NCBI RefSeq assembly: GCF_000003605.2
Contig: NW_003120423.1
Location: forward strand, 251,988-294,717
DNA: 42,730 nucleotides
Direction of reading: 5' to 3'
Source of the DNA: Saccoglossus kowalevskii
Lineage: Eukaryota; Hemichordata; Enteropneusta; Harrimaniidae
Part shown: piece after piece, positions 18,161-31,500 of the stretch
Position numbering within the stretch: the stretch's first letter is position 1
How the letters are laid out: each line of letters begins with the position of its first letter
Made by a program: the position numbers and the translations under genes
Notes under the pieces: generated by a model
The model's input: only the letters and a program-made list of their open reading frames with translations
What the model was told of the DNA's origin: nothing
Database searches by the model: none

Positions 18161-19456
18161 TATGTTTTTCTTTTTTTTCATTTTTATTACAATATCTTTG
18201 GCACAATTAAAACTTGTTCTACCTGGCCCGGTAGCAGGGAGCGGAGTCAATACCGATTCACCAAGTTAGTTTAATACTAGGGATAGGCCGGCTATTCGTT
18301 ACAGAAGTGCTAAAATACTATGGACAGGAAGATGTCGCAGGTCATTAATAAAATAAAATATAAATGATAACAAATGAGATCAGCTTCTATTAAAGATCTT
18401 CGTGTCGCAGAAACTTAGGTTAAAAAGTACAGAAATTCAGGACAGCCATGTGTATAGTCATCAAGTATTATGCAAATTAAAAAAAAAAAGCATATACTGG
18501 CAACTAAGTTACCACACCCACACAAAAGAGCACCAAGAATGAACCAACAAATTCATATGTTAGTTGGTATGTCAAAATTATCACCAGAAATACAATCACT
18601 CCTGGAACCGGAACCATAGAATCTCGTCAGTACACACACACACCAAATAAATTTCCTGGTATATAGCAGTTACATAATAATAAAAAAATGTTTTGATTCC
18701 GAATAACACCACTATGGGTGGGGTGTGGGCATAAATATTAAAGGGAAACAGTATTTCTGTGTTTCTTTTTATATAATTTAACAGAAATGATGTGTACAGT
18801 AATAAATATGCAACAACTTGTATTTCTCACTTCAACTGAATCCCTGAACAGAGAATACATAAGCTGCTACATAATAATGCTGTTGCTCTGAGTAAAGAAA
18901 AATTTACTGACGCTCAATGAATAAAACACTCACGAATCTACAAGACTTTCTTCAAGTCTAAGTTATCAAGTGTAATTCCCACAGCTGACATTACAGTACT
19001 TATAAAAATAATAATATATTTTTAACATACAACTTTGTAAATAAAACAATTCATGTTTTTCTTGGTTTCATAAGTCTTCATTATATTACAGTCTGACCAC
19101 TCTTTGGATTTAATTCCCAGTGGTAATATAGATTGAGAACTCTGTCACTGATTGTCTTAAGTTCACTGATTTCTTGACAGATTACAGAGTTGACGATGTT
19201 TCATATCAGTTTTTCAGAAGTCCGATATGCAGCCTTATGTCTCAGGTTAATACCGTATTTGCACTATCAGAAGCACATCTCGGTGGGTGACTTTGATTCA
19301 AAGCGATGACACTAATATATCTTTATGATGTTCATCACAGTTGTCAAAGTTCATTCTGTGATATTGTACAATGGTATAAATCCATATTTCACACAAATCA
19401 ACGAATTCTGGGTTTGTCTTTTGAGGCACTTTGGTTATTGTCTTTTAGCAACGCAA
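18161..19456 (-). other. 3'UTR of the DLC-family gene (approximate)
   Basis: Runs leftward from the stop at 19457. The first in-sense AATAAA (TTTATT on +) is at 18183-18188, giving a 3'UTR of about 1.3 kb. Contains a short (AC)n run at 18631-18643 and no coding signal. Confidence 0.5.
18183..18188 (-). terminator. Candidate poly(A) signal of the DLC-family gene
   Basis: First AATAAA on the - strand after the stop codon. ATTAAA near 18271 is an alternative. Confidence 0.4.
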
Positions 19457-19574
19457 TTAAACTTTGGTTTCAGGTCCATCTGTACTATTATGCTTGAAAG
19501 AATCCCTCAGCTTGCCAATCAGATTGGCTCTCATGTGTCCAAATACTTTGTTGTACCATTCAACACTTCGACCC
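19457..19574 (-). CDS. DLC-family last exon and stop
   Basis: Reads GRSVEWYNKVFGHMRANLIG KLRDSFK and ends TDGPETKV before TAA. Human: MPEWYTKSFGHLCAAEVVKIRDSF. Acceptor TTCGCAG. Confidence 0.95.
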
Positions 19575-22500
19575 CTGCGAACACAAAAAAAAAAATATTA
19601 ACGTTATACCACAGCGCAATACTAAAACAAGTATGCAGAATTCATGAATAGCAAATCAAGCCTACAGATCTACCCCCCGCAAAAAAATAGTCAAAACTAA
19701 ATTGGGTTTTATATTTCAAAATATTTTTAATTGATTAAAAAGAAAATCTGAACCAGGGAAAGTAATAATTGACTTAGTTGGTGACGTCAAAACATGAATC
19801 CACCCACACTTAGCCTATTTATTGACGTCATTTAATGCGGCCACCTAGTATGAACGACTCCCATTTTTTTAAGTACATATTATAAAACTAGCTAAATATA
19901 ACTCACAAATGACATTAAAACCAATTGTGGAAAATTTGTCTTATTTTACCTCATCAACATTTACTCAATGACAAGAACTGAAAAACATATTAACTTTATT
20001 TGTTTTATTAATAGCCCAATTCTCATATGAAGCAAAATTAAATAAAGCAATAATTTTATTTATTGCATGACAGCATATTGAAATTTGACATGTAATGACA
20101 TGCCTGCCATTTATGTAAGCACATGCACTACAAATAGAGCAAATATGTATTTTGGATACTATTGTCACAAATAAAACTAACCTGGTATCGAGTCGGCATA
20201 TATGCGTCAATCTTGACTTCCCAGCACCACAAGGTTCAATTAAAAATCTCGATGCTAATATAGTTCCCCGAATTCCACCTATAAGAGAGGCATCGGGATG
20301 CTCAACCGATGTAGACACAAGAACACAAGCTCCCCTTGGTAGATCCGCTCTCCAGCTTCTGAGAGTACAGTAGTCACGACTCGGATGTGGCGCCATTGAG
20401 TTACTAACATACTGCAATACTTCTGTTTGTTGGTCGAGTTTCTCCACTATCCTCCACTTAACAAAGTCATCATCCCAAAGATGCCTGTGAAATTCAAAAA
20501 AAAATTGTAATTAGTTGAAATGGAATACAGGTACATTAGTTTAAAAATCTCAAATAGTGAAAGTTTTTTTTCTTCTTGAAATCAAGTCTTGTTTTTATAA
20601 CACAAAGCCTCTAATAAAAGAAGCACATGGTAAAACGTTGTTCATTTCACCAATCTAGCAATTTGACCTGTCAAAAACAGGAACAGTATGTGTTTTAATA
20701 ATGTAGCAGATACGACTCACCTTTCTCGTAATATCCTATGAAGCAGCTCAGTCGGTGGGGCTTCTACCTCCACTGTACACTTCCAAAGCCTCAGCGGATG
20801 ACCATCCCCCACTTTCTTGTACGCCAACTCAGTACCGTTTTCCATTGGCGGACACGATACCCAGCCTTTGAATTTCTCTCTCGCCTCCTATAATAATCAA
20901 CATAAAATCTATTTAAAATAAATCCATCACAAGATAAAATAATTTTTTTTTTTAGTAATTAGTAAATTTCACAAATTTCAGAGAGGAATTCATTTGGCAC
21001 TTTAGTAACCTTTATCACTGTCTGAGAAATTCATTCTTATATGAAATGTAATGAACTGTGATTGAGACAATTTATCAAGTCAGATCAAGTACTCAAAGAA
21101 TCTAAAAATAGACACAAATGACAAGACTGACAATTCCCTGGAGACATAGTGCAGAGGACAAATCACCCATACATCAAGATAATAAAATAGCATGAGATTG
21201 AAGACAAAATCAAAATTTGACTGTAGAAAATTTAATAATAGAATGATATTGAAAAGAAAAACCACGCAAACCACGAGACAAAGAGAGTGAAAGCAGATAT
21301 TGTATCTTTTGAAGGCAGCAGAGCTATACAATGTAATTATCCAGTACCCTGCTAGGATTTCCGTGAGACGATTTATGGCACCCACGCGAGACGAGAACAA
21401 AAGGCAAATACATGAAAAATTGACAGTGAATGGTAAACTGAGATGAAACGAACAAATACAGAAATAGTTCTAAGAATAGAAAGACATTTAAATTCACCTT
21501 AAGGAGCCCCTGAACACAGGACTCAATGTAGCTCTTGTAGTCAGCATTGTTATCATCTTCCTTTTTAGATCCTAGCTCATTTACAGAGACAGGCTCTCCC
21601 AGCTCCATGTAAGAGAAATGACACTTCATCATTGTCTCTTCAGGAATCTAAAACAAACCAACAAAATATTAATCAACATTACAAGAAAATAACAATCCAG
21701 CTACTTTCCATCCTCAAAACAGCACGATATCACACACAAAAAAGAGAAGATTTCACGTCGATCTAAATTTCCACAAGATGAAAAAAAAAGCTTTCAGATT
21801 AATTGCAGTCTTAAAATAGCTCGTACCCTCGATGCTAGAAAGGTTTTTTTGATTTAATTTGTCAATGATAGGTTGCCTTTTCAGTTTTTAAGGCTTCCTG
21901 ATTAGTCTTAATCTTCAGAGAAGGTAACCAAATTAAGCTGGCTATATTACCAGGGTTTAACTGTACCGTTGCTGAACACATTAGACACTGAATTTATAGC
22001 CAAGTCAACATGACTCACCAAGAGATTTGTGCACAACCTTCTATTTCTTTTTTTCACATACCTACAATTTTCGTTTTCAGATTTTGTTACACATTTTTTG
22101 AAAATATAATTTTACCCACCAAAATTTTAGTACAACATTTTAATATATATTTTTTTTTTTTCAATAATTTCCGTTTTCGCTACAGGTCTTGATCGGATTT
22201 TTGAAGAAGAAAAATGAAATTAAATGAAAATGGGTTTATTTTGTGAAAATTTCATTTTGGCAATCAAATGGCTTACTATCTAGCAGAGAATGCGGAATAA
22301 ATCATCAAATTCATGTATTAGCGTTTAGAAAATTACTCACCACAAATAGCTTTTTGACTTCTTTAATCATTGTTGCTAAGCATTCATGAGCGGCGATATT
22401 ATCGCTCAATTCTTTCTGGTCTGGCTTTCCAAGGTTTGCACGTCGACGTCTTTGTGGGCTTGAACCGGAACGTGGCCCGCTCATGTGAAACAATGATGGA

Positions 22501-25500
22501 GCAAAGCAAACTGCTAAATTATGGGCTGTCATCTAATAATAAAACACAATAAAGAATTAATCTTCAAATCATCATCACATGTAAACTCAAACGTACGGTT
22601 TCTTATCAAAGAGTTAAAAATAGATTTGGTGAAGATAAAAAACGATAAATTTAGATGCAAACTAAACATCCGGCTGACATTTATTTGATTATTGTGAATC
22701 ATCAAAATGAAGTGTATCTAAGTATGCATACACTCTCACCTCAGAACTGGATACATGTTCATGTATTTAAATGATCTAACCCCCCAGCAAGATATTATTC
22801 CACGAATGCTTAAAAACTGCTATCAAAACGTTATCAAAAAAACCACACAAAAAACATGGTTCATTAAAGGTTGAAAAACAGCTGTATTCTCAATATTTAT
22901 GCATATGATTCTTAACATTATATTTAGAATACTACGTTGAATTCTGTATGAATTCATCCACTCATGTGACTATCTTTTATCATTATGAAGACAACTCCGG
23001 TGGGCATATTGATGCGTAGACTAAAGAAAGGTTATTTACCTGATTTGTGTCTGAATGTTCAGCTATATCACTAAGAAATAAAAGCAATGACTGCAGCACT
23101 TCAATGTTTTCATCTGGCATCAACATAATAGAGGCCTGCATGGCTTGCAGACGTATGTCTTTCGGCATGGCTGTGGGGTGCAAATACAAATTTTACAATA
23201 AGTTCCAGGAATCTACACATCACTGATGGTAAAATAGCTTTTATTTTGGTTCTGTGACAATAAATTATTATTCAGAAATTCAGAAAATTCATTTTTTTCT
23301 AAGGTAACTAAGAGACTTTGTCGTATACAATTTTTTGTACTAAAACAACCAGAAATGTATTCGGTAAAATAAAAATTATTTTCATCTCAATATTTTGGCG
23401 AGAATGTAGTAAATTTTTTGTTCGCTAATGTACTCACCTGTATGAATGGTTATGAAAGTCTCGGACAATTTACTCGTTAATAGCGGCTCAGGTAACTCAC
23501 GGAAATATTGCTTTAGCATATCGGCTACATCATAGGCCATCACACCTTCGTAGTCAACTTCATCTAAAATGTGGAATCACAAAATATAGGTGAGAGTCAT
23601 AGTAATATTTAAAATACATAATACTTCAAATGGTAACAATAGGCATTTCAGGTACCACCAACAAAATTCTGGTCATTTTGTTTTTTTCAAAAATCAATAT
23701 GTGCCTTTCTTTATTTTTTTAAAGTGTGCTTCTATTGTTCGAATTTCAAAAATTTATTTTTTAGAAGAAACTGTTACAAACACATTTTTAACTGACCAAA
23801 AATATGAAAAATTGTTTGTCTGACATTTAGGGGTCTTGTTTATGGTTATTAAGCTTTAATGTTAAGTGATTATTATTCAAAGAAATTCCAGTGCCCCAGG
23901 CAAATCAAAAAATTTCAATTATTATACTAAAAAAAATGAAGAATAGCTGTAATTTGTTTTATTTTCAATTTTTGCGAGTTGATGAATTTCAAGGCATTTA
24001 AGAGACAAAATTTCACAAATCCAAAATGAAATATTCAAAGATACCAAATGCATGGTTTTCCTCCATTAAAAGTTTTAGCATATAATTACCTGGGTTACTC
24101 TCACTAACATTCCTCAGTTGCTGGATACGCGTCCTGACCCCGGGTTTGCGGAATATTCCTAACGCATCTGGAGCGGTTTTCCTGAGATACCTCATCGCAT
24201 GAAGTATTGTCTGTGGCAGTGGTTGTCCAGTACGTTGTAACGTAACACTGAGGGGTACGCCAAATACAGCTCTGTCCTTATAATCAGGCGCTTTCATTCT
24301 TCGCATGAAGCGAGGCATCACTCTGCAATAAATCACAACATTGCTGTTATTATTCCGCTAAAATACATTCGAAGACACGTATTAGTATGAATGTCTCACG
24401 AGACACAAAAAAGAAATAGCTAATCATAAATGATATGATTAAGGTTGAATCATTTTTACAATAAATCAAAATCTTACACAATGAAAATCCTTCCAAACTG
24501 TGATTAAACTTTCAACAAGAAAATTTTTATTTTATTATGGCCCAAATAATAATTAAAAAAAAATTACTCTTACTAAAAATGAAACAGATGACAGCAGGGT
24601 GAATTGGGGTCATATTGCATGTACTCGGCATGGGAATATTATTTCATTTTATTGAGATATTGCAAAACAAATTAAAACAGGAATTTTATTACAGTTGTAA
24701 AAGTTCAGCAGGGATTGTGTATCATTAAATGAAATTAATCTAAAACAACATTACAATCCATGTAGGTAATAGAAAACCATTACAAGTAGAGACAGTTTAT
24801 TCGTATTACGAACAGAAATTAGTTGAACTGCGTCAATTCACATTTTTTATTCAAAACCAAATAGAATAAACAGAAAGGTTAATTGATACTGTAACTTTCA
24901 GGAAATTGAATTTTTTGTTGTAAAATTTTGAGTCTAAAAATAGAGAAACCATCTGTGACGTTGTCATCCGATTATATGGTTTTGTGATTTCAGTCACTAC
25001 TGGTACCGTATATGGGAACAAAAATATGAATGAAATCTAGACAGCCAATAAGGACACCTCTCACTGAATTACAACCAGTTCACTCACCAAATAATAGGCT
25101 TAACTCAAAAAAAAAAATACGTCATTGGTCTGCTAGTTTCAAAACTACACTTAATTAACTGGAACATATTAATTGCTAATTGATGCACAATTCTGTAAAT
25201 GAATATGTCATGGATGTAGACAGAAAACAAACCAAAGCTACTTACTTTATCCACCCCGACCATGATCTGTTGGATATCGAGTATCGTTCCATCATAGCGG
25301 TAAGCTTCAAGAGAGAGAGTTTTCGTAGCACCATAATTTGTCCAGCAGACAGATTATGAATCTGGAATGGCCTATAAAAAAACAAAACAAAAAAAACGCA
25401 AATAGTATACAGACGAAGTGTGAGACCTTCCATGTTGAGAAGACTGAATGAGATAGTAAGTAACACATTTTATAAAAAACAAACTCACGTGTCGCTTAAA

Positions 25501-28500
25501 GCAAGACAATGTAATGTGACTGCTAAATTTGGCAATACCGCCTCTTATCAGTTCCCCCAACAACATAAAAAATAATGTAAAATATCAGGCACATGATAAC
25601 CACAATAAATATACATACGCAGTGACAGAGTGGAAATCTAACGGAACCATGATGGATGAAGATGACTGGTTAGGGGTAGACATGAGAGAACTAGTCACTG
25701 TCATGGTAGCATTGGTGTGTTCAGCAAGGCAGTAGATAGGAGATCTGAAATGGTGTGTGCGACACACAGTCTATTTCAATAGGTCGATGTGTACCTATTG
25801 TTAGTAACAGAGAGCGTGGGTGTAGCCGTCACAGGCTTTATATTGAATATTCACTCAATCTACTTAACATAAAAACACACCGAACTGTCACGTAAATATC
25901 ATCATCATTCATAATTTAACATTTCATTGTAAGAAGGCATTATTTAATGAAGCTAATTTCTATGTAAATAAATTACATCATCTTTAGCCACATTAATATT
26001 TTTAAATAAAATAAATATTAAATCCAACTAAAAATTTCTATTCAACGGTATTGAAATTTAATAATTGAAAAATGTATATATTAATACTGAATTTAAAAAA
26101 AAAAAAATTATATATCGTTTTAATTTGCTTTCATACGCACTACAATGGACAAGTAATCTATATGTGCTGAGCTCATTAGCATATTCATTATTACACTCAT
26201 TAGCATATCTAGCTTGTAGGTAGATCAGCCCCTTATATGGAAAGCAGGTGGTGTGTGACGTTGAATAATTAACATAATAACATTACAGTGAAGCAGAGAG
26301 AGCCCCAGCAGTGTAAACACACTCACCTTGAATTGAGACTCGGTCTGTGTGATTTGGAGAAACTGTGCCAGCGAATACGAGGTCTTCTGCTGCCGAAAGG
26401 TAGATAAATATGACACTTGATTAGGAATAACAACTAAATCAGTATATATGCACATAATTAGATTACTAATCTACACGGCTACAGTTGTTTTTCTTGAACT
26501 CATTTCGGTGCACCGTTGCTATTTTGCTAAAAAGAAGAACATCTTGCAAATTCAATCAGTTTTCAAATTGTCAATGTTTATTTAATTATCAGACACCACC
26601 CTGACCTTGTGACAAAAACGAAAACAACAGCAAATTTAGGATCAATATTAGGTGATAATAGCAAACCAATTTTGTCTCATTTCAATAACAATTATTACTG
26701 TAAATAATTAAAATTATTTTACAAAGTGGATCAGATTACATATATGTTTTTCTTAATATTGATGATGTAATCACTGTGAATGGCTATTAACGAGTTAATT
26801 ATCTGACAATTATAAATGACAAAAATCAATTGGATGAAAAAAAAATAACATGCATGTTATATGAGATACAGCTCTGGTGAGCAAAACAAAATACAATTAC
26901 TATATCACTCATAATTCTCATTGAAAGTAAATTTGTACCCCCCTCCCCCTCAAATTTGTTGGGGGTCATGCACAAGCACTATTGCTATTATTATGCATGA
27001 ATACATTGAATTTACATATCAATTTGGGATAAAGTCGCTACGTTTGATAGCTATTAGAACAAAAAAACGCATAAATATTGTACACTTTGATTGAAGCAGC
27101 ATAAACATGCATGTTTTCCAATGCGAGTACGTCAGAGCTGTAATGTACAGCATCCCCTATCTACATATCTATCAAGAGACAGGTAGCTGATAAAAATACC
27201 AAGCATACAAATGAAAACAAGAAGATTAGTTGACGACACCCCAATGATACACCAACTGCTTCCAAGCTACGTGTTACGTGTTTCTAAGAATTAATTTACC
27301 AAGACAACATTTACAGCTTTTATTTATAATGCTTAAGTTTATTTATATATATATATATATTTATATATATCTATGTATATCTCTTTTAATAGAAAATAAA
27401 ACGTCACTTTTATTTGAGAACTGATACTATAATTAACTCCTACGCTCACCAGTTGCACTTAACAATATTAAAAAAAACACAAAAAAACATGTTCTTGTTA
27501 TTTTATTTAAACCATGATCATCACGTACACAATGTCACAATGTCCTTGCTCAGTAATTTAGCTCTAAGCTTCCATGACTTTCAAACAAACGCCTCTGGGG
27601 AGAGTAGGAGGGTAAATAACAGGTAAAGTGAACAACAATATCTACCTGACAGACCTTGACAATGAGCTTCCCACGCCAGAGTCTCGTCTCTCATGGACTT
27701 CCATGACTCCTGTTAGATCTTCCATTGAACCTGCTGTGTCAATTTCACTCGTATCCTGACAGGAAGAGTTACCGCTGATTCCGGCATCTGTGTCAATCTG
27801 AAGGTGTATCTTCTTAGATGGTATTTCAGGGGTGGTATCGGGAGTAGGCGATGGAATGGGTGATGTCACTGAGCTGTCATCCCCTGTAAACAGTAAATAT
27901 CAATTAAAGGCCTTGTCTGTCTTCCCAGGAAATACACTAATCAATATTGTTAGTATTGAAGTGGTGCAATCATTACACCACATCATGTCTGATATATACA
28001 AGTTAGGAAATAACATAAACGACTATTAATGTTTTCATAAACGTAAATTATACAAACGGCTTTTAACCGAGTTATTTATTGCTATTGTATATTAGTTACC
28101 GTACTGTATGTAATTTAATGTATTTTTAATGTTTTGTATGTACATAATTTACAGGGACCCCCGTAGCACCGCTTGCAGCTTACCAGGGCTACCCTGTTTA
28201 ACTAAGAGTAAATAAACAAAGTGTGTAAAAAAAACCATTATTTATTGCATTGATACTATTCGCATATATCACAAGGCAATATGTGTGGCATCAAAGGATT
28301 TATAAAATAAGGGGGTATGTCATTTTCACAACTATGTATGGTGATACGTCATAGAAATCTCACAAGAAGATAACTCTTGCGATTTTTGAATGCTTGAAAG
28401 CGATACATTCTGTGTGCGTCAATCAAACGTAGTTCTAACCAGTAGCGTCACAGGCGAGATTTTCACCGCAATAAAAAACGCAAAACACACTGATCACACG

Positions 28501-31500
28501 CTTTGCAAATAAACAAGGGCACTAAACAGTTTGGGAAGAACACAAATCAGTTCTTTCACACAGACTTGCATTAGCATTAGGCTTTCTAGAAATGTTGAGT
28601 TTTTCTTGTCAATTTGTGAACATCTCTCATTTTGCATGACTTTTACAATTCGCATGAAATCTACATCGCATATCACACCGTTACATACTCTAATTATTAT
28701 AAAACCTTGGATTGCTATGACGATGGCCTTTATCTGTGTAAACACTAAAGAGTAGGCTACTGTAGGGATGCTATACAAACAAGGGTTCAGTTTTCAGGTG
28801 TCGCAATCTTTCGTACTTTCAAGTTTAACGGAAAGCAGGTGATGATGTCAGATTGATTCTCAAGAAGAACTTAACAAATACGAAAACACCCAAAAAACCA
28901 GTGAAATGTCAACACTCCCACCTAAGCACACTGAACCTGCCAGGCACACCTCTGCACTCTTAAACCCGTCCGGCACACCTCGGCACTGACATTTGTCACA
29001 TGAACCACAACATGATTAACATCTAGACAAGCAGAATAACTAACACTGAGGAGCCATGGACACAGTAGATTAATGTAGATTAACATTGAGCCTTCCAATT
29101 AAAGGCCCATGTCATTTTCCTTCCAATTAATGGTCCACGTAATTTTTCTTCCAATTAAAGGCCCATGCATTTTCCTTCCAATTAACGGTCCACGTAATTT
29201 TTCTTCCAATTAAAGGCCCATGTCATTTTCCTTCCAATTAACGGTCCACGTAATTTTTTTTCCAATTAAAGGCCCATGTCATTTTCCTGATGAATGTTAT
29301 GTATTACACATAAGTAACTTTTGTGTTCAAGGCCTAATTATTTTCAAGATTTAGAATTTAAAATTCAATAAAAAAAAATATAAAACAATATAAGGATTTA
29401 ATTCTAGCATGAAGAATTATACTTGTTAAAATGCTAGGCACACAATTGTTTAAATTCTTGAAGTTATTTAGAAAAGCAAAAAACATTGTCTTACCAATAT
29501 ATGTTTCGTCCATGTTAATTTCCGTCAACTGACACAAATTTTCGTTAATCCCGTTCAGTATTGCCTCTACCTCTGCACTGATTGCACTGATGTCTTCTGT
29601 AACCTCCTCATCATGCCACGTGTCGTATGATTTCATAGATACTGTATCGCTTTTATCCTGGCTATTATTGTTGCTTGGTTCGTCTTGCAGATAATCAGTC
29701 ATCAACAATTGGCTGATATTATTTAATATATCCTGCTTTTCAGTTTCCAAATCGTTCGAAGACATACTAGCAATGCTAGTATTTCTAGACAATCCATATT
29801 TTTGTAGCTCGGGAACATGCTCTGTCATCGCAGGCATGCTGGTTGAGTTGCAGTTGTCCAAGTTTGATAAATTGTTAATCTCCTGACGTAGCTGCTCCTC
29901 AATCTCATCTAAGCCAATATCTGTATAAGCCATGCTGTCAAGACTGCCATGGAATGCCACGTTATCATAAACGCTACTACGTAAGGCACTATCATCTTCT
30001 GAGTTGCGTCGCCGTCGTCGCGGTCTTGGAAAAAAAGTATTGTCATGGCAAGAATCACTGCCGAAATTGAAGCTACCTGTACGTGTGTTGATTCTACTGC
30101 CAGTGCCTGTCTCAATGTATCCATTCGAGAGCAGTCTCGGAAATGTTCCACACTCTTGATCATCAAAGGCACTAAATACATTGTCATTACTGTAACTTAT
30201 TTCAGTGTTGCGTCTATTTCCAGAAGCTGGGCTGCATTTGGGAGGTATTTTAGGACTTTCCTTGGTGTCCATTTTTTCGCATACATCAGCTATATTGAGG
30301 CTCTCATTGTTAGAAAAGACAACCCCTCCACGCTTGCTCCTATCAGCTGCATTATGATCAGTTTTCACCCTCCGAGTAACAGACGGTGAAGTCATAGATT
30401 TGTCACGTGGCACTACGTCGTCTTTCCTCGGATTCAAATCAACGCAGTTATACAGTTCAATTTTGTCTTGTACGTTACTATTAGCTGTCAAGATAGGTTG
30501 GCTTATATTAATACCACCTTTCAAATTCAAGGCTGGTCGTTTCTTTAAACTTGAGCTTTTTCTTCCTTTTAAGCTATCCAATCGCTTCAGCAAGCTCTTG
30601 GCTCCCTTCATTCTTTCGTGAGTGTTCATTGCCAAGTCCCTGTGAGTTAATTTCTGAACAAGGATTGGTGAGGAAATTTCAATAATTGCTTCCCTGGGTG
30701 TAGTCACATCACCCATCGTGGGTTGCTTCTTTGTGCTCTTTTTGTGCTTCATCGTGTCGATTTCAGGGTTAGGAATACGATAACTTTTCTGACGAGTGGC
30801 GGGACTATCAATACTACTTGAATTAGCGTATTTATCAGTTAGCATACTCCTGTTACTGTCCAAAGATAATGCTTTCTCACTCTCTTGCAAGTGCAGTTGA
30901 TCACAACCGTCCAAGATATCACTCTTTGTATAATTCTCTAAAATAAACACCTCTAATGGATTCAATCGCCTTGACCAACGTCGACTACTGCGTTGAAATT
31001 TCCACTTTCGGCTTAAAGCGCACTGATCATCGTCGTCTGATTCATCACCCTAAAACAAAAAGAGAGTTATGATTGAAAATTTTATTTCCTATTCCCGTCA
31101 TTTCCTCATCATCTATTTGCACGTAGCAACATCACGCTTAATACTTAATTTGTTAGCATAGTACAAAATTTATAATTTAATTATTAAGTTAAATATAAAT
31201 GTAACACAAGGCAGCAGATGGGGGGGGGTGTATTTGAAGTGGGTCAATACTTGAAGCTCCCTGGTTGACTAAGTCAACAAGGCAACTTCAAAATGACTTT
31301 ATATTTATCGCTACTGTTGATTTGACTTATTTATGACCCCAAATAATGCGAAGACGTGATAACATTTTTGTTTTACCAGGCATCTTTTCAATTTGAATTC
31401 ATTATGTTGAATTACTTGTTTCATACAACAAACATTTCATATTTTAATTTCCTCAATACGAACACATCTGACACTTTAATTTTTCATCAATTTAAGCCAT

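Larger units (their letters stand above)
20888..24089 (-). other. Introns between START and RhoGAP exons
   Basis: Intervals 20888-21497, 21648-22340, 22533-23039, 23171-23437 and 23564-24089. AT-rich with poly(T)/poly(A) tracts. No repeats or RNA genes recognised, and the open frames here are in non-coding phases. Confidence 0.6.
24323..27645 (-). other. Introns 24323-25245, 25372-26326 and 26390-27645
   Basis: AT-rich. The last contains a TA microsatellite at 27341-27370 and a C-rich/G-rich pair near 26937-26967. Nothing else recognised. Confidence 0.6.

Noticed and set aside
22341-22532. Separate small gene starting at the ATG at 22532
   Set aside because: It is an internal RhoGAP exon; the ATG follows an AG acceptor and the protein matches the middle of DLC proteins.
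29909-30621. Other open frames on both strands across the large linker exon
   Set aside because: Shadows of the long coding exon; they lack homology.
29495-30965. Treating the ATG at 30965 as the DLC start codon
   Set aside because: The frame continues upstream to an acceptor at 31049 with the conserved WKFQRSSRRWSR, and SAM exons precede it.
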